64,000 nucleotides of DNA, taken from contig QANU01025286.1 of NCBI GenBank assembly GCA_003254905.1, forward strand, positions 62,001-126,000, written 5' to 3'. Source of the stretch: Nissolia schottii. Its lineage: Eukaryota > Streptophyta > Magnoliopsida > Fabales > Fabaceae. Below are positions 35,826 to 46,400 of this stretch, piece by piece (position 1 is the first letter of the stretch; each line of letters begins with the position of its first letter). The notes below the pieces were generated by a model, which saw nothing but the letters and a program-made list of their open reading frames with translations, did no database searches and was not told where the DNA came from. The translations under genes and the position numbers were made by a program.

Positions 35826-36036
35826 TGATAAAATTGCAGATCGAGAGAGGAAAGAAAAGAGAATTGATTGAGTGTATGAAAGAATGAATTCAATTAAATT
35901 GCAGCAAGTGATGCTGTTAGAACATATATACAACTGGTGGCTTGTGGCACAAGCAAAATAACTCACATAGTAAAGCAACTAACTTAACAACCTCCAGCTG
36001 TCATAAGCTAACTAACTAACTATCCATTCTCTAATA
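35826..36036 (-). repeat. 5' LTR of the copia element
   Basis: 211 bp, followed on the minus strand by the primer-binding site TGGTATCATCG. It contains TATATATGTTCTAAC, a likely TATA region. Confidence 0.92.
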
Positions 36037-36041
36037 GCTAC

Positions 36042-36830
36042 AACTGGAGGAAAACTAAATCCAAGTCATCCACATGATTTCAAAGGAAAAGATGCAGGTG
36101 TGGGTCATCATCTTAATGAGCGGATTCACAATCACATGAGATAGCTTATAAAACATGAATCATACAAAAATGAAAAAAATATATAATAGTCAAGGCATAA
36201 AACTTGAAAACATAATGCATAATAATATAGCATAATAATCCTTCCATGAAAACATTATAATAAAACTTTAACATAAAATTCTTATCATAGGGAGGTATCT
36301 AAATAGATAGATCTCAAACATTACAGTCTTGTTATAACATGATAAATGTCCTAACACCACAGTCTTGCTTTCTTAATCTAACATGATACCGAGCATTCAC
36401 GGCATTGCTTTCTTAACATGATATTGGGCTTTCATGGCCTTGTCATATGTCTGGTCATCACGGTCTTGCCTTTCCTAAACTACATGAATGTTTGGCCATT
36501 ATGGCCTTGCCTTCCTGTACATGATGATCATACAATGGTATATCAGGGTCAACCTCAATTATCGTGGACGTGCAATTCTATTCTAGATAAATGCTCTTAA
36601 AACATTTATATATATTAACATCATAAAACACACGAACATCATCTCATCGTGATCTAAACATGACTCTCCCATCATCTCATCGTGATCTAAACATGACTCT
36701 CCCATCAATTACGATGTTAGAGTTTTATCATAAATCTCATGCACATACACTTACAACCTTGTCATTGCAATAAATAATAGTTTCATGAATTTTTAAAATA
36801 GTTTTCATGACATTTGTCAACACCTAATTT
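36042..36830. repeat. diverged repeat, copy A, with local tandem repeats
   Basis: Non-coding. The part at about 36230-36560 matches 40820-41045 in the same orientation (CTTATCATAGGGAGGTATCTAAATA, CACCACAGTCTTG, CATGAATGTT, ATGATCATACAATGGTATA). The two copies bracket the fold-back complex at 37-40.5 kb. A 33-bp unit (CATCTCATCGTGATCTAAAC...) is duplicated in tandem at about 36637-36705. The copia element inserted just left of this block. It may be LTR sequence of an older gypsy element (inference). Confidence 0.5.
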
Positions 36831-37272
36831 TTGATAAAATTAAAAGAAAAACATCTTTTATTTTAGATATTTCCTTTTTCGCCCCTTTTTATTATAAATA
36901 AAATCTTTTAAATATTTTTTTAATTAGCATCTATTAAATCTTTTCTAATCAATCAAATTTCTTTTATATCTGCTTTAGTGTGAATCAAATCGTTTATTTT
37001 ATTAATTAGGATTGCCCATTAGTTTTTGTAGTTAATTGGCCGATTCCCCAAAGTTGTATGAATATACATGTTTTTAGAGTGAAAAGGGGAGCCAACAATT
37101 TTCAACACACACTAACCAATATCTAACTCCATCCATCATCCGTGGACAACATTGTCCCATAGGAGGAAGACCATACCATTGACACCCATCAAACCCTATA
37201 CACACGAGGAATGCTCCGTGAACAATAAAAATGCACAACAAAAATGGATGACGCAATAAAAAAAAATGTCTC

Positions 37273-37296
37273 ACATTCTCTCTCTCTCTCTCTCTT
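37273..37296. repeat. (CT)n microsatellite
   Basis: Run of CT dinucleotides between the arms of the fold-back element. Confidence 0.85.
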
Positions 37297-37459
37297 AAAC
37301 TTCCACTCGTCTTTCACAATAAAGAAACCAACAAACACTCTAAAGAGAGAAACTAACACTCCAATACGGAGAAACAAATACACCAAAACTCTAAACAAAA
37401 AAACCCAAAACTCTAAACAGAGAAACCATCACAAAAAATTAAAGTAGAGAAAAATAGAA

Positions 37460-37966
37460 AAGTGTTCATTTTGATTTCTGAAAGTGTAAACTCGAGTCAC
37501 TTTGTTCAGTGAAATTTAAAATATGACTTTTTAGTCCTTAAAATTATAAGTTATAGGTCAAATTAGTCCCTCAATTCATTATCATTATTATATTGTCATG
37601 TTTTTACTAATTTTTCACATTAAATGAGAATATGATAACAATAGAGGCGGTGTGATAATACTAAATGTTAAAACTATGGTTGTGACGACACTTGGAGCTA
37701 CAAATCTTAGTTATTATTGTGGCTTCGTTTACCACCATAACTTTTCTGGCAACCTCATTTACAACTCAATCGCAATCTCAATTGTTACTATTCCTGTTAA
37801 TGTGATAACTCAATGAAACTGTGACAATATGGTAATAATAATAAATTGAGAAACTAATTTAACCTACAACTTACAATTTCAATAATTAAAAAGTCAAATT
37901 TTAAATTTCAAAGTTCAAAATGACTCGAACTTATACTTTTAAGAACCAAAATAAGCATTACCCCAA
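37460..37966. mobile_element. inverted-repeat MITE nested in the fold-back
   Basis: Arms of about 140 bp. Left AGTGTTCATTTTGATTTCTG... with AACTCGAGTCAC and TGACTTTTTAGTC; right, inverted, AATGCTTATTTTGGTTC... with TTCGAGTCATT and TGACTTTTTAATT. About 200 bp of unrelated loop. The text ('AGTCCTTAAAATTATAAG', 'AAATTAGTCCCTCAATT') is of the widespread legume MITE style. Confidence 0.68.
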
Positions 37967-39516
37967 GAAAAACCAAGCAGTACACAATACCTTCTCTTTC
38001 GTTTAAACCATTATCACCATCGTTAAAAGCCACCACACATTGTCGCTCTTATCCCATAAATCCAAACCATTGCCAAATTCATCCTCAATAATTTCCTACG
38101 TTTCCTTGCATTTTGCTTTGAACCTTCCCACCTTACACATTTTCATAACTATTATCATTTGCTTAGATTTTTGACAATTTAGTCTCCTTTTTTTTTCTCT
38201 TTTCCTTCTTGTTTTAACTCATTTTCTTTTCGGCTATGGGACAATGATGGATGAAGTTAGCTACGGGTTAGTGTGGGTTGAAAATTGTTGGCTCCGCCAT
38301 TACACACTCTTTTTTTATGCGAGAGAAATAAAAAATTAAAACAACTACAACCTTTTAAACTAAGACCTCATAAAATCCTCGCGTAAGAGGGATTGCATCT
38401 CTAACCGAGGATCCACAACCAAAGAAAATAAATCCCCCTTAAAGATCCCTCCTTTGCAAGTCAATCTATACAAGTATTGACTTCCCAAAGGACACGGATC
38501 AGAGTGGCCATCCAATCTCTCTACAAATCCCTAATATCCATTATAACAACTTGATACTTGTGGGAAGCCAATCCACCTTTACACTCTAAAACCATGTATA
38601 TTTATACAACTTTGGGGATCAGACAATTATTTGCAAAAAATAATGAGTAATTATGATTAATAAACGGTTATTCTAACCTCCACCCACTCATTTTTACAAG
38701 TAGGAATCAAACCCGAAGTATCTCATTGAGGAGCAAACAGTTTTGCCGCTAAGCTATTAGTATTGTTGAGATATAAAGTGACAACCATTATATTTATTTT
38801 ATACATAAATTGTGTTACTAATTAATGACTCAAAAAACTTAACTTTTGTCCCTTACAAGAGTTGAACTCAGTACATCAAGCTAAAGAAGCAAATACCATT
38901 AACTAAACTACCAATATTATTATTATTTTGTTGCAACCATTATATATATGATATACCTAAATTGTGTTACCGATAAAAAAATCAAACTTTTACTATAAAA
39001 AAGAAACATAAAATTTTTTATAGGCTTAAAATAACTTTAATAGAGTTTCATTAATAAAAAATTTATTTTGTTAATGAAAAATTAATAAATTAAGCTTATT
39101 AATAATATTAATAGATTAATATTCAAATTAATCCTATTAATATTAAAAGAAACATTAACAATATTATTATATTAATATTCAGATTAGTCCTATTAATTTT
39201 TCATTAACAAAAGGCTTAAGTTTTCATTAATATTTAACTTGATGTACTAAGCTTATTAATAATATTAACATATTAATATGCGAATTATTCCTATTAATAA
39301 TTTAAAAAAATATTAACAATAAGCTTAATTTATTAATTTTTTATTAACAAAATAAAATTTCAATTAATGATACTCTATTAGAGTTATTTTAAGTCTATTA
39401 AAATTTTTATTTGTGTCTTTTTTTCATAAAAGTTTAATTTTTTAATTCATAGGTTACACAATTCAAGTATACCATATACATAATGGTTGCAACAAAATAA
39501 CAATAATATTGGTAAC

Positions 39517-40315
39517 CATGGTTATTAAACTCTCGAGTTAACTTGTAAACTCGAGTTTACGATTTTACTACACAAAACGAGTTAACACTCATGTAAACTC
39601 ATACGAGTTTAAGTAAATTCTCGATTTTACTAGCGAGTTTACGAGTTAAAATTTACCTATGACTTTACAGTTTACTTCAAGATGTATAAATTTGGTAACT
39701 TTTTTAGATACTTAGTTGACTTTGTGTGCGTTAAACAATATCTATTAAGTTTACTAAGCCGATTTTACATATTTATCATAAGAGTCTTGCTACACGTAAA
39801 CCAAAAAATATACACCGTACATACACCCTATACTTATATACATAAAGTTTGTGTTTTAATGCATGTAATGTTTGCGCACTTAATTAAGTATAATTGAGAA
39901 TATCATCTATAAGTTTGTAATGTTTGTGTACTTATGAGAATAAAGTTTGTGCATTATTAACGGGGTATGTATGAGTGTATAAAATTGACTGTACATGTAG
40001 CATTTTTCTTATCATAATTAAGCTGTGTTTTATCAAACTATAAAGTATAATACATATACAGAATAAAGTATGACATAACTAAGTGTCATGTATTAAGATA
40101 TATTTTATGATATTTTTTTCATTTATTTTATTTTAAAGTTAACATTATTCAATGTCAATTATGAATACAAAATTTAATCATGTTTAGTTCCTAATTATAT
40201 TGCTTATAACATATTTTTTACATATGTAAACTCTTACGAGTTTAAGAGTCGAGTTTACGATTCGAGTTTACTGAGCCTTCACGAGTTTACTTAAACTCTC
40301 GAGTTTGACAACCTT
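39517..40315. mobile_element. Mutator-like non-autonomous element, 799 bp
   Basis: Flanked by an exact 9-bp duplication ATTGGTAAC (39508-39516 and 40316-40324), typical of Mutator-like elements. Termini GGTTATTAAACTCTCGAG and, inverted from the right end, GGTTGTCAAACTCGAGAG. The subterminal zones are full of palindromic ACTCGAGTTTAC-type repeats. Interior without transposase. Removing it and one target copy rejoins the fold-back arm. It contains the smaller insertion 39782-40008. Confidence 0.88.
39782..40008. mobile_element. Mutator-like MITE, 227 bp, nested
   Basis: Exact 9-bp target duplication TTATCATAA (39773-39781 and 40009-40017). Ends GAGTCTTGCTACACGTA and, inverted, GAAAAATGCTACATGTA, with TACATACAC text further in. 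Contains AAGTTTGTGTTTTAATGCATG and AAAGTTTGTGCATTA, the same motif family as 20271-20934 and 61893-63524. Confidence 0.88.
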
Positions 40316-40819
40316 ATTGGTAACTTAGTGGTAATGATGTTTACTTATTTAGCTTCATGTACTAAGTTCAACTCTTGTAAGTGGCAAAAGTTAGACTTTT
40401 TCAGTCATTAATTAGTAACACAATTCAGGTATAAAATAAATATAATGGTTGCAACTTTATATCTCAACAATACTAATAGCTTAGTGGCAATGCTAAGGCA
40501 TGAATCAAAGGAAAGGGCAATATCAATTAAATAACTCAACTGGATGCGGATCAGTGCATATGGGCACCCCTTGGTGGTGCCACTAAGCTGACACAGCAGT
40601 AAAAACACCTCGAATGATGATCAATCCCTACTCGATTGATCACTAACATGGCAAACGACATAACTAAGACTAGTAGAATCTTACTACTCATAAAGAACGA
40701 TGAATGAAAAGGCGAAACGATGAGTTGAGAGTGATAATGGGCACTGCTAGGGTTTCATGCAACAACGAAATCGTGAAGACAAGGTTTTAAAAGGGCTAGA
40801 ACTAGGGAAAAATCCGTAT

Positions 40820-41045
40820 CATGCTTCAATGATAAAAATTCTTATTATAGATATGTATCTAAATAAACAGATCCCGAGCATTATGGTAAAAGTCTGAACA
40901 CCACAGTATTGTTTTCCTAATAATCTAACATGATAGGCAGAAGCATTACGGTCTTACTTTTTCTAAATTGCATGAATGTCAGGGTATTGTGATCTTGCCT
41001 TCTTACAATACATAATGATCATACAATGGTATACCAAAGTCAATA
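40820..41045. repeat. diverged repeat, copy B
   Basis: Matches 36230-36560 (see that entry). It ends with ATGATCATACAATGGTATACC. Gene content: none. Confidence 0.55.
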
Positions 41046-41875
41046 TAAGTTGCCGTTACTAACTTGTCCTAAAGGCTTTCGAACTTCTTTTATACCTTAT
41101 CTAACTCATGCCTAGCCTAGGATTGACCTTTCTAAGGCACTAAGTATTGGGGTATTACAACAAGCCACCACCACACCTCACTCGACACGGTGCACAAGGG
41201 TAAATGAACCTTACAACTGCCCTAGAATTGCTAGAGGCCTACAAAAGTGCAAAACGATGACAACTACATCACAGGCATCGGCAACAACAACCATCTCAAT
41301 TGTGCAAAAAGTGTGTTAATCGACAACATAACTATTCCATTAATAGCACATAATGAAAACCTCGAGCCAATAGGCAGAAGCACAAAGAAAAGGAAAGGTG
41401 AAGCATTTACCTGAGTAAGGCAAAGAGAAACGGAAAAGAAAGGCACAAAATCGTCCGTAATGACCACGAGAAGCGCACACAATGAAAGGGGGAGGGGGAT
41501 GTTTCTCTACAAATGGGGAAGAAAACAAACACTTTGAAAATGAAATGAAGAGGAAGGAGACAAAGGGTGAAGCATTTAAACACTCGCAAGTAAATGAAAT
41601 GACTCACGAGAGAAAGTCGCATCTTTCCACACATGGGGATAGGGGCATTAGCATCTTTTAACAAAGATAGTTGAGGGCACATCAATAAAACTGACCCCCA
41701 ACAATGTCAATATTACACCAGGTCTCGAGACGTGCAGTGGCCACGTAACTCGAGGATTGACGTGATGACATGACAAAGGATGGCCTGTTGTGCCTCTAAA
41801 AACCACAAAGTTAATTACTTCACAATAGAAAATCCAACAAACTTGCCAACATGACTAACACCAGGTTGGGGGCAA
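41046..41875. other. non-coding sequence upstream of an LTR-like end
   Basis: Minus-strand frames around 41264-41685 are Phe/Leu-rich and have no domain. Likely the 3' non-coding part of a retroelement, because it leads into a GGTTGGGGGCAA purine tract at 41864-41875. Confidence 0.35.
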
Positions 41876-42270
41876 TGTTAACGGGCTAAATCCCAGACCC
41901 AAGCTTGGGAGCGCACTGCGGACCAGCCCAAATCATGGCCGAAGTAGGTCTCAAATCTAGGCTGCCCCGCATTCTAGTCAGATGCCCAACCCGAGTTCCA
42001 TAATCATCACTAATAACCTAACATGCATCATCCGAACTGTTAGCTGGAATCTCCTGTAAGTTTCAAAATCTCAAGAACAAACTCATTTTGCAATGCCCAA
42101 GAATCTAGGTCACTACTGATCTTATCCATTACACTTATCTATAAATACAATCAACCTACCATATAAGGTAAACATTGTTCATTCAAATACTCGTACACTT
42201 TGAGCTTATACTCAATTGAGTGTCAAAATAACCCACCGTCATCCAAACTACTGGCATCATCATCTTTGAC
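41876..42270 (+). repeat. Tat/Ogre-like gypsy LTR, probable
   Basis: TGTTAACGGGCTAAATCCC starts right after the purine tract GGTTGGGGGCAA. A TATA-like TCTATAAATACAA occurs near 42139 with leader-like text behind it. The purine tract style is that of Tat/Ogre elements. The right end is not defined and no partner LTR was found. Confidence 0.45.
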
Positions 42271-43465
42271 AAGCACCCCCTTCATCATTCGATTTTCTGG
42301 TTCCATGTAATCTTGTTGTTCCGTACTAGTTTACTTGTGAACATCATGAAAATACCCAAACATGCTGGTGGTGCGTTCAAGAAAGGAAACAAATAATATC
42401 AACCGTCCACTCACTTTCAACGTCATAAACGGTTGGATTTTCCTATAAGCAAAATCTCATTTGTGACGACTAGTCCTCCCGGTCGCGTTTTGGAGGACCT
42501 GAGAACGATCCTTCAACTTTACATCCCATCTTTGCACAACATATTTACAAAAATCCACAAGCAACTAATCTTATTGTATGTGCCAGATCGGTGCCCAGTT
42601 AATAAGCCCGTGAATATTGAAATTCCCGGTATGGAACATATAAAATATAATTTTGATGTATCTAACTATTGAAATGGTTTGCCGAGAGGAGTAGGCACAA
42701 TACCTCAGGCTGGATTAATTGATCTCATTAGTAATGGAATCCAAATACCAATGCAAGAAAAAAAATATTAGTTATCTGTCACTTTGATTTCTTTTCAACT
42801 TGTCACAGTAATTCTTGTGCATTGCCAGGATACATACATACACACCGGTAAAACTTAATACGAGCACATTCATGATCAAATGAATAACTCATGTAAGTTA
42901 TAACCCCGAAAAATGAAGAGCTTGATTAAAGAAATGTACAGCATTAACTGCTGTAGCTCCTCTTCAACTTTTATGTTCCTTTGAAAAGCTAATTTATATT
43001 AGACACCAGTGCAAGTGTGCAACTAGAGATGAAACACATTTTTCACTAACTAAAAGGTACACAAGATTCAAAACAGAAAAAGGGAAAAAAAAATACACAA
43101 AGATAAAAACTCAATTTGTGATCCTAGTTGTGGGGTGCTTAGATACACTAAACGTAAGAAATCTTGCACTATATCATTGAGTGCCATGATAACTATGTGG
43201 GGTGCTTCCCCTCTCCATATATTAAAAATGATTTAACATTAAAGATGGTATAATTTTTTTTTTTTTGGACAATCGAAGACAATAGTAGCTCACATAAATG
43301 AATTGGTATACAGTAGGTGGTAAAGTGAGTGCCTTACAGTAAGCGTAGTTGAGAATTTTTCTGCAACCAAGGAATCTTGGTTATATATACTGGTATTGAG
43401 GTTGTCCATTCTGTTGAAATATACACAGTTGTGGGGCCTTATGCAGTCGGGTAGGTAGAGTTCTC
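42271..43465. other. spacer with unrecognised frame, then 3' flank of the ABC1K gene
   Basis: A plus-strand frame at 42433-42672 (79 aa, starting MDFPISKISFV) has a protein-like composition but matches no family I know and lacks splice or promoter support. Downstream sequence toward 43465 should hold the 3' untranslated region of the minus-strand ABC1K gene. AATAAAA-type signals were not placed with confidence. Confidence 0.35.
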
Positions 43466-46400
43466 TCATAAAAATGTATCACGTATTAATCGTGCTAATA
43501 CCCGAGAAGATAATCTGCTAAGAACGTCAGGAAGCACTTTAACGGAGATGCCTGGCAACACAGGGAGAAGTTCTTGGATAATCTGAGGAACATTCAGCAC
43601 CTGTTGCCACCCCAAAAAAAAAAAAAAGATGAATAAATAGCCTTTCAACCTTTTATTACTGTATATAATTTCTATATTTATGTATAGTCGTTATTGCATA
43701 TATTGTATTTCCTTAAATAGATTAGAATCAGCCTAGCAACCCCTATAAATTAACCTAGACAGAAATAACCAAAGAATCCCTAGAAATTAGCCTAAATTTC
43801 TGCCAATGATCTTTGTAATTTTATCTACATATTGAATACATAGTCAGGCTGAAAAAAAAAAATCACTTATTTGTTGAAAAGAAGTGCCCGGATTAATATC
43901 ATGACTTCCAGTAGTGAATTCTTCATTACCTGACCAGATGCCCTTGATAGTGAGCTTCCAGCAGTCAAGAATTCCACCACTTTCTGGACATTATTCAGTA
44001 TAACTTCATCCTCTTCAGTTATGGTGGGTATAAGAGCTGCGGGCCTAAAGGGTCCAATGGTAGGTACCATACTGAAAACAGGAGTTGCGTTCTGAACTCC
44101 CATTAAGGACATTATTCTTACCAGTTGTTCCCTAGTAAGTGCATCGATGCCCTTAACAATCTGCTTTCCACAAGGAATAAAGTAAGTCAAGTATTTTGAA
44201 ACCCATATACTCAACAAATGGACAGAAGTGAAAAGTAGCATTGATTCAAACTTAGAAACTGTGGCTCAGCAAATTTCTCACAATTTAGTATAGCACTAGT
44301 TCATTAAGGAACCAACTAACATAGTACACTATGAACCACCTAAAGAACAAAATGGTAAGAAAAGAAAACCAAAAGTAAATTAGATGGAAGCAGTATATAA
44401 GGTCTTGGGACAGCTAGAGGCCTCTTGAGGTTAAGGTAATGGGCATTGATAATCCAAGATGAGTCATTGACTCTTGTGAAACTATATATGTATATGGGTG
44501 TTATCAATTCACCCAAAACAATTTATAAAAGCACACATACCTACAGCAATTGATAAGACAATGTTTCAGGCATGATAACAAATAATGTCACTACTAATCT
44601 TCTAGTTCAGCTACTCAGCCTGGGTTCAGGTCAACATTTTTAGACACTTTAGCTCCATACAACAATGTTAGTAACCACAGGATTAAGTGGTTGTGCTTTG
44701 CAAATGTTTTACGAAACATATTTTTGACATCATAAGCTAACACTCTTTCATTAGATTTAACTAAGCACGCTTAAAATTAACATAATCAAATTAAATATTT
44801 GAAATTATTTACATATACAATGCATTCAAGTGTTTATTCTTTTTTTAATTCACCATATCCATATAATTGTATCAACTATCAAGCTATACACCATTTTGTT
44901 CAATATTAGAGGTTCCCCTAATTAGGGTGAGCCTCGGCGCAATGGTAAGATTGTTGCTTTGTAACTTGGAAGTCACCAGTTCAAATCCTAAAAACAGCTT
45001 CTCCGGATTATTATACATGCAGTCAATTCTTTGTGGCAGGCATCAGATCTGAAGGATCATTGTCATCAGACCAAGAGAAGCTTACTAAGACATTGATATA
45101 TAAAGGGCTAGCTGACCTTGCTCATGTTCTCATGCTGTGAAGGATGTTAAAGAGCCATTTAATAATCAAGAACAACTAATTCTCTGGTTTCATTTATTTT
45201 CAATTCTTTAAGTATCAAATGCCTAAGCAATCACGTTCACGTATGAGACATGACTCAATATGAAGAAGTCCACGAGAAAATCACACAATAAACTATGGTT
45301 TTGATAGAATTATTTCTATCTTGAGAATGCCTTCCCTACAGAAGATCACTTTGAAGCTTAGAGAGATTAATATGAAACCAATAGTTAGATATTACTACAG
45401 TTAATCTATAGAAATTTATAAAATCTCGTTGTTGATCCATAACTACTAAATGCAGTTCGTATCAAGTATAAAACTTCACTAATAAATTTAATTGCACTCA
45501 CCTAGAATGGTCACTACAGTTGTATCAGGGAAGAGAGAGAGGAGGGGGTACTTTTACCAATTAGGGTGTTTTTGAGAGTTGGTTTTAGGATGGAAAGGAA
45601 AGGAAAAGAGAGGAATTAAGGGTGCGTTTGATTTCAATTTCATTTCCAATTTCGATTTCCAGAATTTTCTATTTTCAAGATTTTGTAAAGGAAACGGTGA
45701 AAACTATAAAATCCAGTTTTCTGTTTTCATTTCATGTTGTCACTATTTCCTTTATAAAATCCTAAAAATAGGAAATTCTAGAAATGTAAACTAAAACCAA
45801 ACACACCCTAAGGGGTTACAACTTGTATGAGAGTTTTTGGTAGAGAGGGGAAAAGGAACCAGAGGGTTCCCGAAACCTTCTCCTAAGCACCCAATTTGTA
45901 TCTCCCAAATTGGGGGATTTTAGCATCGTTTAATTTTAAAATACTATTATACCCCTACATCACTTCTCTCTACACTCCCTTTCTCGTTCACTTTCTCATT
46001 TCCCTTTCTCGCGTGAGAACAACTCCTTCAACAATGGCATTCCCCTCCATGGCAGCCCTAACTACCGCCGCTGCCGCCGCATCCACTTCCGTCTGCTATC
46101 TGTCTTCACTGGTACCTTCTCTCTCTGTCTCTTTCTCCTTCTATCTCTCCAATCTCAAATTTTTCAATTTTGTTTCAGATCAAGGTAGCTAGGGTTCCTT
46201 TTCCTTTGAAACCAACAGTTTCACTTGTACATTCTTTTCTCATGCTTCTTCTAATTTTTGTATGGATCCCAACGAATTGCATATGTTAATCTTGCTCATG
46301 AAATTTGAGAATAGTTGCTGTTTTTGGTGCATCTTTTCCTTTATTGCTATGTCATATAATCATATTTGTAGCTTAGTAGTTGTGCTATGAAGGGAAGTGT

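Larger units (their letters stand above)
31297..36036 (-). mobile_element. Ty1/copia retrotransposon, nearly full length (4.74 kb), coding region broken
   Basis: LTRs at 35826-36036 (5') and 31297-31511 (3') frame gag-protease-integrase-RT-RNaseH in copia order on the minus strand. The primer site TGGTATCATCG abuts the 5' LTR at about 35825, and a purine tract GCGGGAGGG (31512-31520) precedes the 3' LTR. LTRs differ at only about seven positions plus a 4-bp indel (roughly 97% identical by eye), implying a fairly recent insertion. Yet the coding region has several breaks: a gag/pol frame change near 35115, an integrase-to-RT disruption near 33528-33190, and an RNase H frame change near 31760. 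LTR ends are TA...CA rather than TG...CA in both copies. Flanks GCTAT (31292-31296) and GCTAC (36037-36041) look like a target duplication with one change. Confidence 0.93.
37031..38625. repeat. fold-back element of about 1.6 kb with nested insertions
   Basis: The left arm 37031-37170 (GATTCCCCAAAGTTGTATG, GAGCCAACAATTTTCAACAC, TGTCCCATAG) is the inverse of two right-arm blocks, 38233-38300 and 38575-38625. These are separated by a roughly 270-bp insert flanked by ACACTC text. Between the arms lies a second inverted-repeat element (37460-37966). Ends read TGGCCGATTCCCC and TGTCTGATCCCC. No coding region or clear target duplication. Confidence 0.7.
38743..40490. repeat. large palindromic (fold-back) element split by a Mutator-like insertion
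   Basis: Without the 808 bp of insertion and duplicated target it would be about 940 bp with arms of over 400 bp, centred near 39190. Outer left TTGCCGCTAAGCTATTAG and outer right CTAATAGCTTAGTGGCAA are inverse. Further in, AAGAGTTGAACTCAGTACATC pairs with ATGTACTAAGTTCAACTC, and CAATATTATTATTATTTTG pairs with AAAATAACAATAATATTGG. Arms include tRNA/SINE-like phrases. The insertion at 39517-40315 interrupts the right arm exactly between duplicated ATTGGTAAC copies. Confidence 0.8.

Noticed and set aside
41264-41685. Overlapping minus-strand frames of 62-92 codons
   Set aside because: Phe/Leu/Cys-rich with no domain, and in a retroelement-like context.
44925-45000. tRNA gene in the ABC1K intron
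   Set aside because: The order of motifs matches an Au-type SINE, with no complete acceptor stem.
46034-46230. Functional gene nested in the ABC1K intron
   Set aside because: The frame stops soon after the second putative exon, and the region lies within a Harbinger-type element; annotated as a possible capture instead.
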